Counted from the stretch's first letter, positions 1 to 8,249 are shown. The stretch: DNA of 35,815 bases from Daejeonella rubra (GCF_900103545.1 NZ_FNHH01000036.1:1-35815); one strand, 5' to 3'. Translations and numbers: made by a program. Notes: generated by a model not told the origin, from the sequence alone.

Positions 1-13
1 GGTAACCTTTCCC

Positions 14-90
14 TCGGAATCGTGGCGTACTTTGCTTCGGAATGGGCGGCGTACTTTGTGTCGGAATCGTGGCGTACTATGGAGCGGAAT
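14..90. repeat. Imperfect ~24-bp tandem repeat array, possible IS end
   Basis: Three units follow each other at about 14-36, 37-60 and 61-84, each beginning TCGGAAT and containing GGCGTACT; a fourth partial unit starts CGGAAT at about 85. Units are 23-24 bp and differ at a few positions. Multiple short repeats at the end of an element are typical of IS21-family insertion sequences, so I infer that the window begins at the end of such an element. No transposase is visible because the window starts here. The array runs directly into the coding region of the first gene. Confidence 0.5.
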
Positions 91-2042
91 ATCCAGTACC
101 ACGCTGGATCATTTTTTGCCTGGATCTGCTTGTCTGTATTTTTTCATTGGGTTTTGCCTATTTCCTCAAATACAATTTCAATGTAGCTGAGATCGACAGT
201 AATGAGATTAGCCGTAATATTCTGGTTTTCTCGATATTAAACAGCGTCGTTTTTCTTAGTATTAAGACCTATACGGGTATCATTCGCTATACCAGCGCTC
301 AGGATTCTTTTCGTATTCTTTTTTCTATACTAATTAGCAATGGACTATTTTTCATTGCGAACTTGTTGCTTGTTAGTTTTAACCAGGCACCATATATTTC
401 CAATGTTATCCTGATCATCAATGGTTTAACCAGCTTTCTTCTGCTCATTACTTATCGGGTAATGGTGAAATATTTCTTTATGTATATGAAGAATTTTCGC
501 ATGGATAAACGCCGGGTAGTAATTTATGGTGCAGGAGAGGCAGGTATCGCTGCAAAACGTACCCTGGATCATGATAATAAGGTAAATATGATGCTGGTTG
601 CATTCATTGATGATGATGCGCGCAAGTCCGGAAAAGCAATTGATGGAATTAAGATCTTTCATACCCGTGATTTTCAATTGCTGTTCAAGAATGAGAAAAT
701 TGATGATCTGATTATTGCAAGTCAAAATATACCTCCTGACCGTAAGAACGGAATAGTAGATATTTGTTTAGAAAATGATATCAAGGTTTTGACCCTGCCT
801 CCAGTCAGGAACTGGATCAATGGGCAGCCGACAGCAAAGCAATTACAGAATATCAAAATCGAGGATCTTTTGGAAAGGGAGCCTATTGAGATTCATAATG
901 ATATAATTGGCGAGCAGATAAAAGGAAAAAGGGTTTTGGTTACTGGTGCTGCAGGTTCCATTGGGTCTGAAATTGTGCGACAAATAGCTCAGTTTAATCC
1001 ACAGATGATCATTTTGAATGATCAATCAGAAACTCCTTTGCACGAATTGCAATTAGAACTTCAGGAGAATAATCTGCAAAATAATTTTCATTCCTATATA
1101 GGAGATGTTCGCGATCAGTGCCGGATGGAATTATTGTTCCAGACATTTAAGCCTCATTACGTCTATCATGCCGCAGCCTATAAGCATGTGCCTTTGATGG
1201 AGCATAATCCGGGTGAGGCGGTTCGTACCAATGTAATGGGGACAAAGACTATTGCTGATCTATCTGTGAAATACGGGGTCAGTAAGTTTGTCATGATCTC
1301 AACAGATAAGGCTGTTAACCCAACTAATGTAATGGGGGCCTCCAAACGGATTGCTGAAATATATGTGCAGTCATTGTATCATTCATTTAATCGCACTGAT
1401 GGTATTGTATATTCAAATGGACTTAGTCACCTGAATGAAAATCGCGAAGCGATAAATACTAAATTTATTACTACCCGGTTCGGCAATGTTTTGGGATCGA
1501 ATGGCTCAGTAATTCCCCGATTTAAAGCACAGATTCAGAAAGGCGGTCCGATAACCGTTACGCACCCCGAGATTACCCGTTATTTCATGACTATTCCTGA
1601 GGCTTGCCGATTGGTACTTGAGGCAGGTTCAATGGGTCAAGGAGGTGAGATATTTATCTTTGATATGGGTAAGTCAGTAAAGATTGTTGAGCTAGCTAAG
1701 AAAATGATCCGCCTATCAGGATTGGTTCCTCATCAGGATATCGCAATAGAGTTTTCCGGTTTAAGACCTGGTGAGAAATTGTACGAAGAACTGTTGAATG
1801 ACCTTGAAAATACTAAACCGACTCATCATGAAAAGATTATGGTGGCACAGGTAAGGGAGTATCATTTTCAGACAATCAATAAACACATATCCGATCTGAT
1901 CAAATTGAGTTGCGAATACAAGGACCGCCAGGTTGTAGTTAAAATGAAGGAAATTGTACCTGAATTTAAGAGTAACAATTCCATTTACGAGGAGCTGGAT
2001 ATACATGTCGAGATTCCGGTGAAATCAGACTCGGAATTTTGA
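42..2042 (+). CDS. Nucleoside-diphosphate-sugar 4,6-dehydratase, WbpM/PglF/CapD family, membrane-anchored
   Basis: This is probably a UDP-GlcNAc-type 4,6-dehydratase that makes a 4-keto-6-deoxy sugar for the polysaccharide. The N-terminal ~140 residues hold hydrophobic membrane segments. A first Rossmann-like domain carries GAGEAG at 163-168 and the catalytic SDR domain carries TGAAGSIGSE at 301-310. The active-site set of the WbpM/PglF group is present as S420-T421-D422-K423 and M431xxxK435. Length (666 aa) is usual for the long form. The start is uncertain: the ATG at 42 and a GTG at 69 both lie in the repeat array, and recognisable family sequence begins only near PRWIIF (about residue 20). 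The native N-terminus was probably replaced by repeat sequence. The next gene overlaps its stop, which suggests an operon. The exact sugar product cannot be read from sequence. Confidence 0.9.
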   Translation: MGGVLCVGIVAYYGAEYPVPRWIIFCLDLLVCIFSLGFAYFLKYNFNVAEIDSNEISRNILVFSILNSVVFLSIKTYTGIIRYTSAQDSFRILFSILISNGLFFIANLLLVSFNQAPYISNVILIINGLTSFLLLITYRVMVKYFFMYMKNFRMDKRRVVIYGAGEAGIAAKRTLDHDNKVNMMLVAFIDDDARKSGKAIDGIKIFHTRDFQLLFKNEKIDDLIIASQNIPPDRKNGIVDICLENDIKVLTLPPVRNWINGQPTAKQLQNIKIEDLLEREPIEIHNDIIGEQIKGKRVLVTGAAGSIGSEIVRQIAQFNPQMIILNDQSETPLHELQLELQENNLQNNFHSYIGDVRDQCRMELLFQTFKPHYVYHAAAYKHVPLMEHNPGEAVRTNVMGTKTIADLSVKYGVSKFVMISTDKAVNPTNVMGASKRIAEIYVQSLYHSFNRTDGIVYSNGLSHLNENREAINTKFITTRFGNVLGSNGSVIPRFKAQIQKGGPITVTHPEITRYFMTIPEACRLVLEAGSMGQGGEIFIFDMGKSVKIVELAKKMIRLSGLVPHQDIAIEFSGLRPGEKLYEELLNDLENTKPTHHEKIMVAQVREYHFQTINKHISDLIKLSCEYKDRQVVVKMKEIVPEFKSNNSIYEELDIHVEIPVKSDSEF

Positions 2043-3700
2043 ACGACTTAACTGCAATGCTGAACTGTTTAGTTTCATTCAAGAATTTGTCTCTTCAGCT
2101 ATTTTTCCGAGGCTTTTTGGCAAGCTGTCTCAGCATCTTTAGTTATGAATCAATTCAAGCGCAAACCATTCCGGTAACTGACCTGAACCTTCAGGAACTG
2201 GTACGAGTGAAGCAGTTGGAGGGCAAGATTGATTCAAGTATTTCCTTGAATGTGAATCCTGTGGTGAGTTACAACCTTGGTATTCAAACTGATAATCTGA
2301 ATAATAGATTTTCCATCAGGGATTTAATTTCTGAGTCAAAGACCTTTGAGTTTAAGATTCTCCCTATAGGCCTTAGCCAGCAGTATAATTCACATCATGC
2401 TTATGGCTGGAACGATGGACTAATGATTCCGGCAAAGGCTTACCAGGTTCTATTCTCTGCAGGTGTATTTACGAGATTCGGACCTTTAAGTATACAATTA
2501 ATGCCCGAAGCGCTGTATGCGTCAAACCCTCGACATCTTGATCGAGCAGATCAAATTGCTTCGGATGTTTATTCCGGATATATTTACACAGCGGATATAC
2601 CCCAATATTACTGGGCTCCTAACTATAGTAAGCTATCCTATGGGCAAAGCTCAGTACGTTTAACCATTGATCCGGTTTCTATTGGGATCTCGAATGAAAA
2701 TTTGAGGTGGGGACCAGGCCGAAGAAACTCACTCGTAATGAGTCCTGGCACCAGAGGATTTAAACATTTAACGCTGAATACCAGTAAGCCTGTCAGAACA
2801 CCAATTGGATCTCTTGAGGGTCAGATCATTGCTGGAAGGCTTGAACAGTCGGATGATCCGTCTAATTTATCCAAAGTAAATGAATGGCGATATCTTTCTG
2901 GTATGGTATTTAACTACCAGCCACTATGGGTGCCAGGACTCTCCCTTGGACTCAGCAGGGTGTTTCAGATGTACCATAGCGATGTTGAAGGGACAGCTGA
3001 TTATTTCCCGTTATTTCAGGCTTTCGAGAAAAATAAAACAGATGAGGACAGCAAACGAAGAGATCAGCTTACATCAGTATTCGCAAGGCTGCTTATCCCA
3101 AATGCTGGAGCAGAGATCTATACGGAATTTGCGCGTAACGACCACTCAGTGGATATTCGCGATTTTACCATGGAACCTAACCACTCGAGGGCTTATCTTG
3201 TTGGATTTCAAAAACTTAGTAAACTGAAGAAATTAGATGAGCGACTATTAATTGGTGTAGAAATTACACAACTCTCCCAGGCGCCGACACGGCATGTGAG
3301 GAATGCTGGAACATTCTATACCCATAGCCCGATCTTACAAGGATATACTCACCGGGGAGAAGTAATAGGAGCAGGTACAGGGCCAGGAGGGAATATCCAA
3401 ACCTTCGAAGTAAGCTGGCTTAAGGGTATTAGGAAACTAGGTGTTCAGCTTGAACGGTATATCCATAATAATGATTATTATCAGTGGATTAGTAGTGGTG
3501 GCGGAGATAAAGAAGGACAATGGGTCGACCTGTCAGCAGGTATTCTAATTAAACAAGATTATAAAAACTTACTTGTAAGCGGAGAACTATTAGGAATTCA
3601 GTCATTTAATTACCTGTGGCAATCAGGTTATCACGGTACGCCTAATAAAGATGTATTTAACATTCACGCCCGTATAGGTCTTTCATATTATTTTAAGTAA
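2039..3700 (+). CDS. Capsule assembly Wzi-family outer-membrane protein (copy 1)
   Basis: Predicted outer-membrane beta-barrel of the Bacteroidota Wzi-like capsule assembly family, thought to bind or organise exported polysaccharide at the surface. The N-terminus is a signal peptide ending in QAQ (about residue 42). Conserved blocks shared with the paralogue at 4361-6136 include HHAYGWNDG, ENLRWGPGRRNSL and LTLNTSKP, and the last residues SYYFK end in an aromatic-rich strand typical of barrel proteins. A TTG at 2039 overlaps the preceding stop codon; an in-frame ATG at 2057 gives a shorter but complete signal peptide and is an equally good start. It is translationally adjacent to the dehydratase and is followed five bases later by the lipoprotein gene, so the group is probably one transcript. 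Confidence 0.85.
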   Translation: MNDLTAMLNCLVSFKNLSLQLFFRGFLASCLSIFSYESIQAQTIPVTDLNLQELVRVKQLEGKIDSSISLNVNPVVSYNLGIQTDNLNNRFSIRDLISESKTFEFKILPIGLSQQYNSHHAYGWNDGLMIPAKAYQVLFSAGVFTRFGPLSIQLMPEALYASNPRHLDRADQIASDVYSGYIYTADIPQYYWAPNYSKLSYGQSSVRLTIDPVSIGISNENLRWGPGRRNSLVMSPGTRGFKHLTLNTSKPVRTPIGSLEGQIIAGRLEQSDDPSNLSKVNEWRYLSGMVFNYQPLWVPGLSLGLSRVFQMYHSDVEGTADYFPLFQAFEKNKTDEDSKRRDQLTSVFARLLIPNAGAEIYTEFARNDHSVDIRDFTMEPNHSRAYLVGFQKLSKLKKLDERLLIGVEITQLSQAPTRHVRNAGTFYTHSPILQGYTHRGEVIGAGTGPGGNIQTFEVSWLKGIRKLGVQLERYIHNNDYYQWISSGGGDKEGQWVDLSAGILIKQDYKNLLVSGELLGIQSFNYLWQSGYHGTPNKDVFNIHARIGLSYYFK

Positions 3701-3705
3701 TCTTT

Positions 3706-4359
3706 GTGAGCTATATTAAAAAAGTTATAATGGGTATGATGCTGCTTGTATTGTTGACAAGCTGCCAAAAAACGCTGCAGAATGAAAATGAAATATTTCA
3801 AAGCACGTTTGACATTATTGATCCCCTGAATACAACAGGGCTCACGCTTAGCTCTTACAATGGCAATAATGTCGCGGGCTTTTACAATAACGGGGAATTT
3901 AGTGTGAACTTAAGCAACCTGGCGGCGCATGATTTTATTAAAATTTCATTCAATCTGTATATTCATGATTTCTGGGATGGTAACAGTACGGGAAATTCAG
4001 AAGTAGTCACAGGACCTGATATATGGCGTATGGAAGTTGATAACGAACAAATTATTAATACCACCTTTTCTAATACGGTTTGTAATGAGATATACTGCCT
4101 CCAACAGTCCTTTCCTAAAAACTATCCATGGCAGTATAATCCCCACACCGGCGTTGCGAATCAGAATTTGCCAGGCCGTTGCGCTGGTGGGGGTAGTATC
4201 ACAAGCTTGTACCGAATTGAGAAACTAGTAAAGCATAATGGGGGAAGAGTTTCTATAAGGTTTTCAGACCTTTTAAAGCAATCTAATGTTCCCGATCAAA
4301 CATGTGATGAGAGCTGGTCCCTTGATAATCTGAAGATTTCAACTCTCAGGACGAATTAA
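3706..4359 (+). CDS. Small secreted lipoprotein of unknown function between two wzi genes
   Basis: I do not recognise a named family. The N-terminus is a lipoprotein signal peptide with lipobox LTSC (Cys at residue 20), so the mature protein of about 198 residues should be lipid-anchored. The body is predicted mostly beta, with several cysteines (two near NTVCNEIYC, one in GRCAGG, one in TCDESW) that could form disulfides. The C-terminal block DESWSLDNLKI resembles a pattern common at the end of secreted jelly-roll or lectin-like domains; a carbohydrate-binding role is inference only. The chosen start is GTG at 3706; ATG at 3730 is an alternative that would shorten the basic n-region. Only five bases separate it from the upstream wzi gene and one base from the downstream ORF start, so it is probably co-translated with both. 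Confidence 0.75.
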   Translation: MSYIKKVIMGMMLLVLLTSCQKTLQNENEIFQSTFDIIDPLNTTGLTLSSYNGNNVAGFYNNGEFSVNLSNLAAHDFIKISFNLYIHDFWDGNSTGNSEVVTGPDIWRMEVDNEQIINTTFSNTVCNEIYCLQQSFPKNYPWQYNPHTGVANQNLPGRCAGGGSITSLYRIEKLVKHNGGRVSIRFSDLLKQSNVPDQTCDESWSLDNLKISTLRTN

Positions 4360-4360
4360 T

Positions 4361-6136
4361 ATGACTGGGAAAGGTAAAAGCACAAAGCACAAAGCACAAA
4401 GCTTAAAGTTTATCGATCAAAGCGATAAGCCTAAAGCGAAAAGGACAAGGGGGGGAGAGATACTTCAAAGGCCGCACATAATTCCTTTGACAGGTGCAAT
4501 GTGGTTTTTTACATGTTTTTTGATGTTTGGTATTTGCTCTGGGATTCAGGCTCAAAGCTTGCCGGTGGGAATACCCGTGTTAGAAGATCATTTCCGGCGG
4601 GAGCAGTTGTTGGGCAACAGGGATTCCAGCTTATCGCTAATGATCCGGCCATTAAGTAAAGATGCAGCCCTGGCTGAAGGAATTAATACTTACCGGCAGC
4701 TTACGAAGAAGGATACGCTTGCTTTACTTCCATTTACCTGGATCCAGCAATTAAACAGCCATCATCCATATGGCTGGAATGATGGCAGCATGATAGCGGC
4801 AAAGGGATATCAAACAACTTTTTCGGGTGGCATCGCGGCTGATTATGGGCCGCTATCTATTCAAATAAAGCCGGAGTTTACATTTGCAGCAAATCCGGGA
4901 TATGAGGGATATCCGCAGGATGGCTATCCGGTTGTTTGGAGAGACTATTATCAATTCTATAACAATATTGACCTCCCCGAGCGGAATGGAAGTTCCCGGT
5001 ATATGAGAATTGATCCGGGCCAATCCAGCATTAAATATAACTATAAGGAATTCTCGCTCGGCGCCTCAACGGAAAATCTTTGGTGGGGACCTGGAGAGCG
5101 AAATTCTTTGCTCATGAGTAATACGGCGCCCGGCTTCATACACCTCACCTTGAACACTAATAAACCTTTCCAGACGAAGATCGGCTCTTTTGAAGGGCAG
5201 TTTGTTTGGGGAAGACTGGATGGGACTAATTACTCTCCAACTCAAATAAAAGATTATTTATTTGCCATGTCTAATTTGTATGCACCAAAGAAAGATGAAT
5301 GGCGACATTTTAGCGGGATAACGATTACCTATCAGCCTAAATGGCTACCTGGCTTATTCGCTGGTTTTGCGAGGTCTTCGCAAGTTTATAATGATGACGT
5401 AAATTCTATTGGCGACGTACTGCCATTTTTTAGTTCATTCGGCCGGGGAATAGATGAGGCCAAGCCTGTAGGAAGTCCTGACAGATATACTTCTTTATTT
5501 TTCAGATGGCTGATGAAGGAGGCAAATGCGGAATTCTATTTTGAATATGGGCATAATGATCAATCCAAAACTTTCCCTGATTTTGTAAAGAATCCGGATG
5601 CAGGCCGTGCTTATATATTCGGCGTAAAAAAAATATTTGCTCTTTCTTCAGACGAACAGCATATTATGGCTAGCATTGAACTGAGCCAATTAGGCCAAAA
5701 CCAGGAGAATGAACTGTTCCTGAATCCGAATTCATGGTATATTGATGAAAACGTCAGGCATGGCTATACGAACCGCGGACAGATGCTTGGGGCTGGGATT
5801 GGGCCGGGAGCTGAAATCCAGTCATTGGAGGTATTATGGTTTAAGGGCTTGAAATCCATAGGCCTGCAGCTGGAAAGGAATGTTCATAACCAGGATTACT
5901 TTTTCTACACTTATACCCCTTCTAAGGATTTTCGCAGGCACTGGGTAGACATAGGATACTCGGCTGTAGGAAGCTGGGATTTTAAAAATATTGTTGTCAA
6001 TGCAAAGCTTGCAGCAATTAATTCGCTAAACTACCAGTGGTTCCTCTTCCAGGAGCCAGGTGATCCGTATTGGATGAAGGGGCGTGACCGATTCAACTTT
6101 CATGCGCGTGTTGGCGTATCATACTTTTTCAAATAA
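4361..6136 (+). CDS. Capsule assembly Wzi-family outer-membrane protein (copy 2)
   Basis: Paralogue of the gene at 2039-3700, sharing HHPYGWNDG, ENLWWGPGERNSL, LTLNTNKP and the C-terminal FNFHARVGVSYFFK. Predicted outer-membrane beta-barrel acting in surface polysaccharide assembly. From the ATG at 4361 the first 46 residues are very basic and low-complexity (many K, R, Q) and do not look like family sequence. A clean signal peptide, MWFFTC through QAQ, begins at the in-frame ATG at 4499, so the functional start may be 4499 (545 aa, close to the 553 aa of the paralogue). The leader contains three perfect 7-bp repeats (4380-4400). No stop separates leader and signal peptide, so translation from 4361 is possible. 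The following gene is 14 bases downstream. Confidence 0.85.
   Translation: MTGKGKSTKHKAQSLKFIDQSDKPKAKRTRGGEILQRPHIIPLTGAMWFFTCFLMFGICSGIQAQSLPVGIPVLEDHFRREQLLGNRDSSLSLMIRPLSKDAALAEGINTYRQLTKKDTLALLPFTWIQQLNSHHPYGWNDGSMIAAKGYQTTFSGGIAADYGPLSIQIKPEFTFAANPGYEGYPQDGYPVVWRDYYQFYNNIDLPERNGSSRYMRIDPGQSSIKYNYKEFSLGASTENLWWGPGERNSLLMSNTAPGFIHLTLNTNKPFQTKIGSFEGQFVWGRLDGTNYSPTQIKDYLFAMSNLYAPKKDEWRHFSGITITYQPKWLPGLFAGFARSSQVYNDDVNSIGDVLPFFSSFGRGIDEAKPVGSPDRYTSLFFRWLMKEANAEFYFEYGHNDQSKTFPDFVKNPDAGRAYIFGVKKIFALSSDEQHIMASIELSQLGQNQENELFLNPNSWYIDENVRHGYTNRGQMLGAGIGPGAEIQSLEVLWFKGLKSIGLQLERNVHNQDYFFYTYTPSKDFRRHWVDIGYSAVGSWDFKNIVVNAKLAAINSLNYQWFLFQEPGDPYWMKGRDRFNFHARVGVSYFFK
4380..4400 (+). repeat. Three perfect 7-bp tandem repeats (GCACAAA)x3
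   Basis: The unit GCACAAA occurs three times without interruption and a degenerate fourth copy (GCTTAAA) follows. It lies 19 bases after the upstream ATG of the second wzi gene. Because seven is not a multiple of three, gain or loss of one unit would shift the frame of anything translated from 4361 but not from 4499. Confidence 0.7.
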
Positions 6137-6150
6137 CCGGAGGCTCCATT

Positions 6151-7128
6151 TTGAAATATTACATTAAATATATTTTCTTGCGTGTCCTGGATCTAGCGGG
6201 GAGCCCTCTTACTCTTCTTTCGGCTTTGTGGTTGAGGATTATTAGAAACAGCCTGCATTTATCTCAGAATAGCCCGGTGGCAGAAAAGATCTTTATGTTT
6301 ACCGGTATTTTGCCGATCCCTGACCAATATTACCAGCCCTTAATTAATCCCGGCAAGCATTTGAAAAACTCCTTAAGCAAGTCCCGGAATTTGCCGGCTA
6401 TAAATTTTAACGATGAGGAACAGTTAAAGTTGCTTCAGGAATTTAATTATAGCGAAGAACTTAGCCGATTTCCTTGTGAGAAGACTAAAGAGAAAACCTA
6501 CTTCTACAATAATAAATCCTTTGAGGCCGGGGATTCGGAATACTTATACAATTTTATACGTCATTTTAAGCCTGCAAAGATCGTAGAGATCGGCTGCGGT
6601 TTTTCAACCCTGATGGCAAGGAATGCTATCGGGATGAACTGCCAGGAAGATCCTCAGTATTTCTGTAAGCATATTTGCATAGAACCTTATGAATTCAAAT
6701 GGCTTGAAGAGCTTGATGTCGAGGTTATTCGTGAGAAAGTAGAGAACGTTGATATCGGGGTGTTCAAATCGTTGGGAAGGAACGACATTCTTTTCATTGA
6801 TTCCTCGCACATGATCAGGCCTCAGGGCGATGTTTTGTTCGAATACCTCGAGGTTTTACCGGCACTGCAAAGCGATGTTTTAATTCATATTCACGATATT
6901 TTTTCCCCGGGGGATTATCCCTATTCATGGGTGTACGAAGATCATAGATTATGGAATGAACAATATCTCTTAGAGGCTTTTTTGAGCTATAACAATGAGT
7001 TTCGGATTATTGGAGCGGTAAATTATCTTTTTAATAAGTACCGTGAAGATATTACGGAGAAATGCCCGGTATTGAAGGAGCAGGTGGATTTAAGAAACCC
7101 GGCTTCTTTTTGGATGGTTAAGAACTAG
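6151..7128 (+). CDS. Class I SAM-dependent methyltransferase-like protein
   Basis: Contains a Rossmann-type SAM-binding motif VEIGCGFST (about residues 145-153), a likely second strand CIEPYE, and FIDSSH plus HIHDIF blocks typical of the Methyltransf_24-like group. Residues 5-30 are hydrophobic and could associate with the membrane. The start is TTG, supported by GGAGG at 6139-6143 seven bases upstream, one of the few clear Shine-Dalgarno sequences here. It is last in the plus-strand cassette, 14 bases after the second wzi gene, so a role in decorating the polysaccharide or a nucleotide-sugar precursor is plausible; the substrate is unknown. The TAG stop (7126-7128) lies inside the left end of an inserted repeat, so the original C-terminus may have been a little different. 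Confidence 0.75.
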   Translation: MKYYIKYIFLRVLDLAGSPLTLLSALWLRIIRNSLHLSQNSPVAEKIFMFTGILPIPDQYYQPLINPGKHLKNSLSKSRNLPAINFNDEEQLKLLQEFNYSEELSRFPCEKTKEKTYFYNNKSFEAGDSEYLYNFIRHFKPAKIVEIGCGFSTLMARNAIGMNCQEDPQYFCKHICIEPYEFKWLEELDVEVIREKVENVDIGVFKSLGRNDILFIDSSHMIRPQGDVLFEYLEVLPALQSDVLIHIHDIFSPGDYPYSWVYEDHRLWNEQYLLEAFLSYNNEFRIIGAVNYLFNKYREDITEKCPVLKEQVDLRNPASFWMVKN

Positions 7129-7260
7129 TGTCATGTCATAAATACTTTGACGAACACATCGGAATGCCGGGGATGCTAAAATAATGGCTTTTACTTGTGC
7201 CGATACCAGGGTAAAACTATTGAAACTCTATTCGTCAATCAATGCGTGAGATGACACTGG
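7125..7260. mobile_element. MITE-like element, left copy (~136 bp)
   Basis: Begins CTAGTGTCATGTCA and ends with the imperfect inverted match ATGACACTGG. The first 41 bases (7125-7165) are identical to the first 41 bases of the element at 8095-8234, and the remainder is diverged but alignable. It has no coding capacity. Terminal inverted repeats bounded by TA suggest a non-autonomous element moved in trans, perhaps by an IS630/Tc1-like or similar transposase; that assignment is a guess. It provides the stop codon of the upstream gene. Confidence 0.7.
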
Positions 7261-7326
7261 ATTATGGGTAATTGAAATGATTGAATAAAAAATGCTGAGC
7301 GTTGGGATAGCCGTATCGCTTAATAG

Positions 7327-7425
7327 CCCGGTGCTTTAGCTCCGGGTAAAGATCCGGTTTTCAGATCGGGCTTCAGCCCAAAACCTAAGCGAGCAGAACG
7401 GAACAATTACTGGTGCTTCAGCGCC
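7327..7425. repeat. Three REP-like hairpins upstream of the transposase gene
   Basis: Hairpins are seen at 7327-7346 (CCCGG outer stem, GCT/AGC inner stem, TT loop), 7368-7379 (GGGCT-TC-AGCCC) and 7412-7425 (GGTGCT-TC-AGCGCC, one wobble pair). All share a GCT-T(T/C)-AGC core. Short GC-rich palindromes beside a Y1 transposase gene are the hallmark of REP/RAYT loci. Confidence 0.7.
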
Positions 7426-7516
7426 GAAATGCCGATAAATAATCCACATCTACCATTCCCTAACCCGAATTTTTATTATTCCAAAACTTTCAAATATTGT
7501 AGTCTAAATACCTGCA

Positions 7517-7969
7517 ATGTCATTTATAAAAATAATTATCCATGGTGTATGGAGCACAAAAAATCGAATTCCATTTCTAAAATCATCGGAATTCCGGAAT
7601 GAACTATGGGATCACATTCGCGAAAATTCGAAAAAGAAAAATATTTATATAGATACCATAAACGGATATGATGAACATTGCCATTGCCTTATTTCTTTAA
7701 AAAGCGATCAATGTATTAAAGATGTTCTACAATTAATCAAAGGAGAATCTTCGAGATGGATAAACCTGAGAGGGGGATTTACCAATTCATTTGCATCAAA
7801 ATTTGAATGGCAGGATGAATACCTGGCAATTTCTGTTTCTGAATCCAATTTAGCAATTGTAAGAGAATACATTAAAAATCAGGAAAGGCATCATCAGAAA
7901 ATGTCATTTGAAGAAGAATATAAGGCTTTTGTTGAAAAACTGGGGTTCAATCAGATCAGAGGAGGTTAA
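7517..7969 (+). CDS. Y1/HUH transposase, REP-associated (RAYT) type, IS200-like
   Basis: A 150-aa single-strand endonuclease of the Y1 (IS200/IS605, RAYT) family, which nicks and joins DNA at hairpins through a 5'-phosphotyrosine link. The HUH metal-binding motif is H54-C55-H56 in EHCHCLISL, and the likely nucleophile is Y118 in REYIKNQ. The N-terminal strand IIIHGVWSTKNR is also typical. Length matches intact members, and no frameshift is seen, so the gene may be active. Unlike classical IS200 it is flanked by several REP-like hairpins on each side, which favours a domesticated RAYT over a transposing IS. The segment is bounded by the two MITE-like repeats and separates the oppositely transcribed halves of the polysaccharide locus. 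Confidence 0.9.
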   Translation: MSFIKIIIHGVWSTKNRIPFLKSSEFRNELWDHIRENSKKKNIYIDTINGYDEHCHCLISLKSDQCIKDVLQLIKGESSRWINLRGGFTNSFASKFEWQDEYLAISVSESNLAIVREYIKNQERHHQKMSFEEEYKAFVEKLGFNQIRGG

Positions 7970-8026
7970 TGTTCTATCTATCGGACTAAAGCCCAATGTA
8001 ATTTTCCTCACATGGTGCTGAATGTT

Positions 8027-8075
8027 GGGCTGAAGCCCGAAAATGAACAAACTCGTTAACCCCAGCTAAAGCTGG
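8027..8075. repeat. Two REP-like hairpins downstream of the transposase gene, opposite orientation
   Basis: Perfect hairpins occur at 8027-8038 (GGGCT-GA-AGCCC) and 8062-8075 (CCAGCT-AA-AGCTGG). Their loops, GA and AA, are the reverse complements of the TC and TT loops upstream of the gene, so the two groups face each other across the transposase. A further AGCCCAA at 7990-7996 can pair with TTGGGCT at 8025-8031. Confidence 0.7.
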
Positions 8076-8094
8076 AGCCTATTGAGCGACCGGA

Positions 8095-8234
8095 CTAGTG
8101 TCATGTCATAAATACTTTGACGAACACATCGGAATACTAGGGAGGCTTAAATAAAATGGCGGTTTACCTGTGACGATGAGAGGATGAAATTATTGAAATT
8201 TTATCCGTCAATTGATGAGTGACATAACACTAGG
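8095..8234. mobile_element. MITE-like element, right copy (~140 bp)
   Basis: Begins CTAGTGTCATGTCA and ends TGACATAACACTAG, giving a near-perfect terminal inverted repeat, extended internally by TTGACG/CGTCAA. It is in the same orientation as the copy at 7125-7260 and identical to it over the first 41 bases. The right terminus lies about 16 bp from the end of the Wzz-like gene. It has no coding capacity. Confidence 0.7.
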
Positions 8235-8249
8235 AGCTGGGCGCATATT

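Noticed and set aside
14..90. Possible CRISPR array at the left edge
   Set aside because: Units are directly tandem without spacers and enter a coding frame; an IS end fits better.
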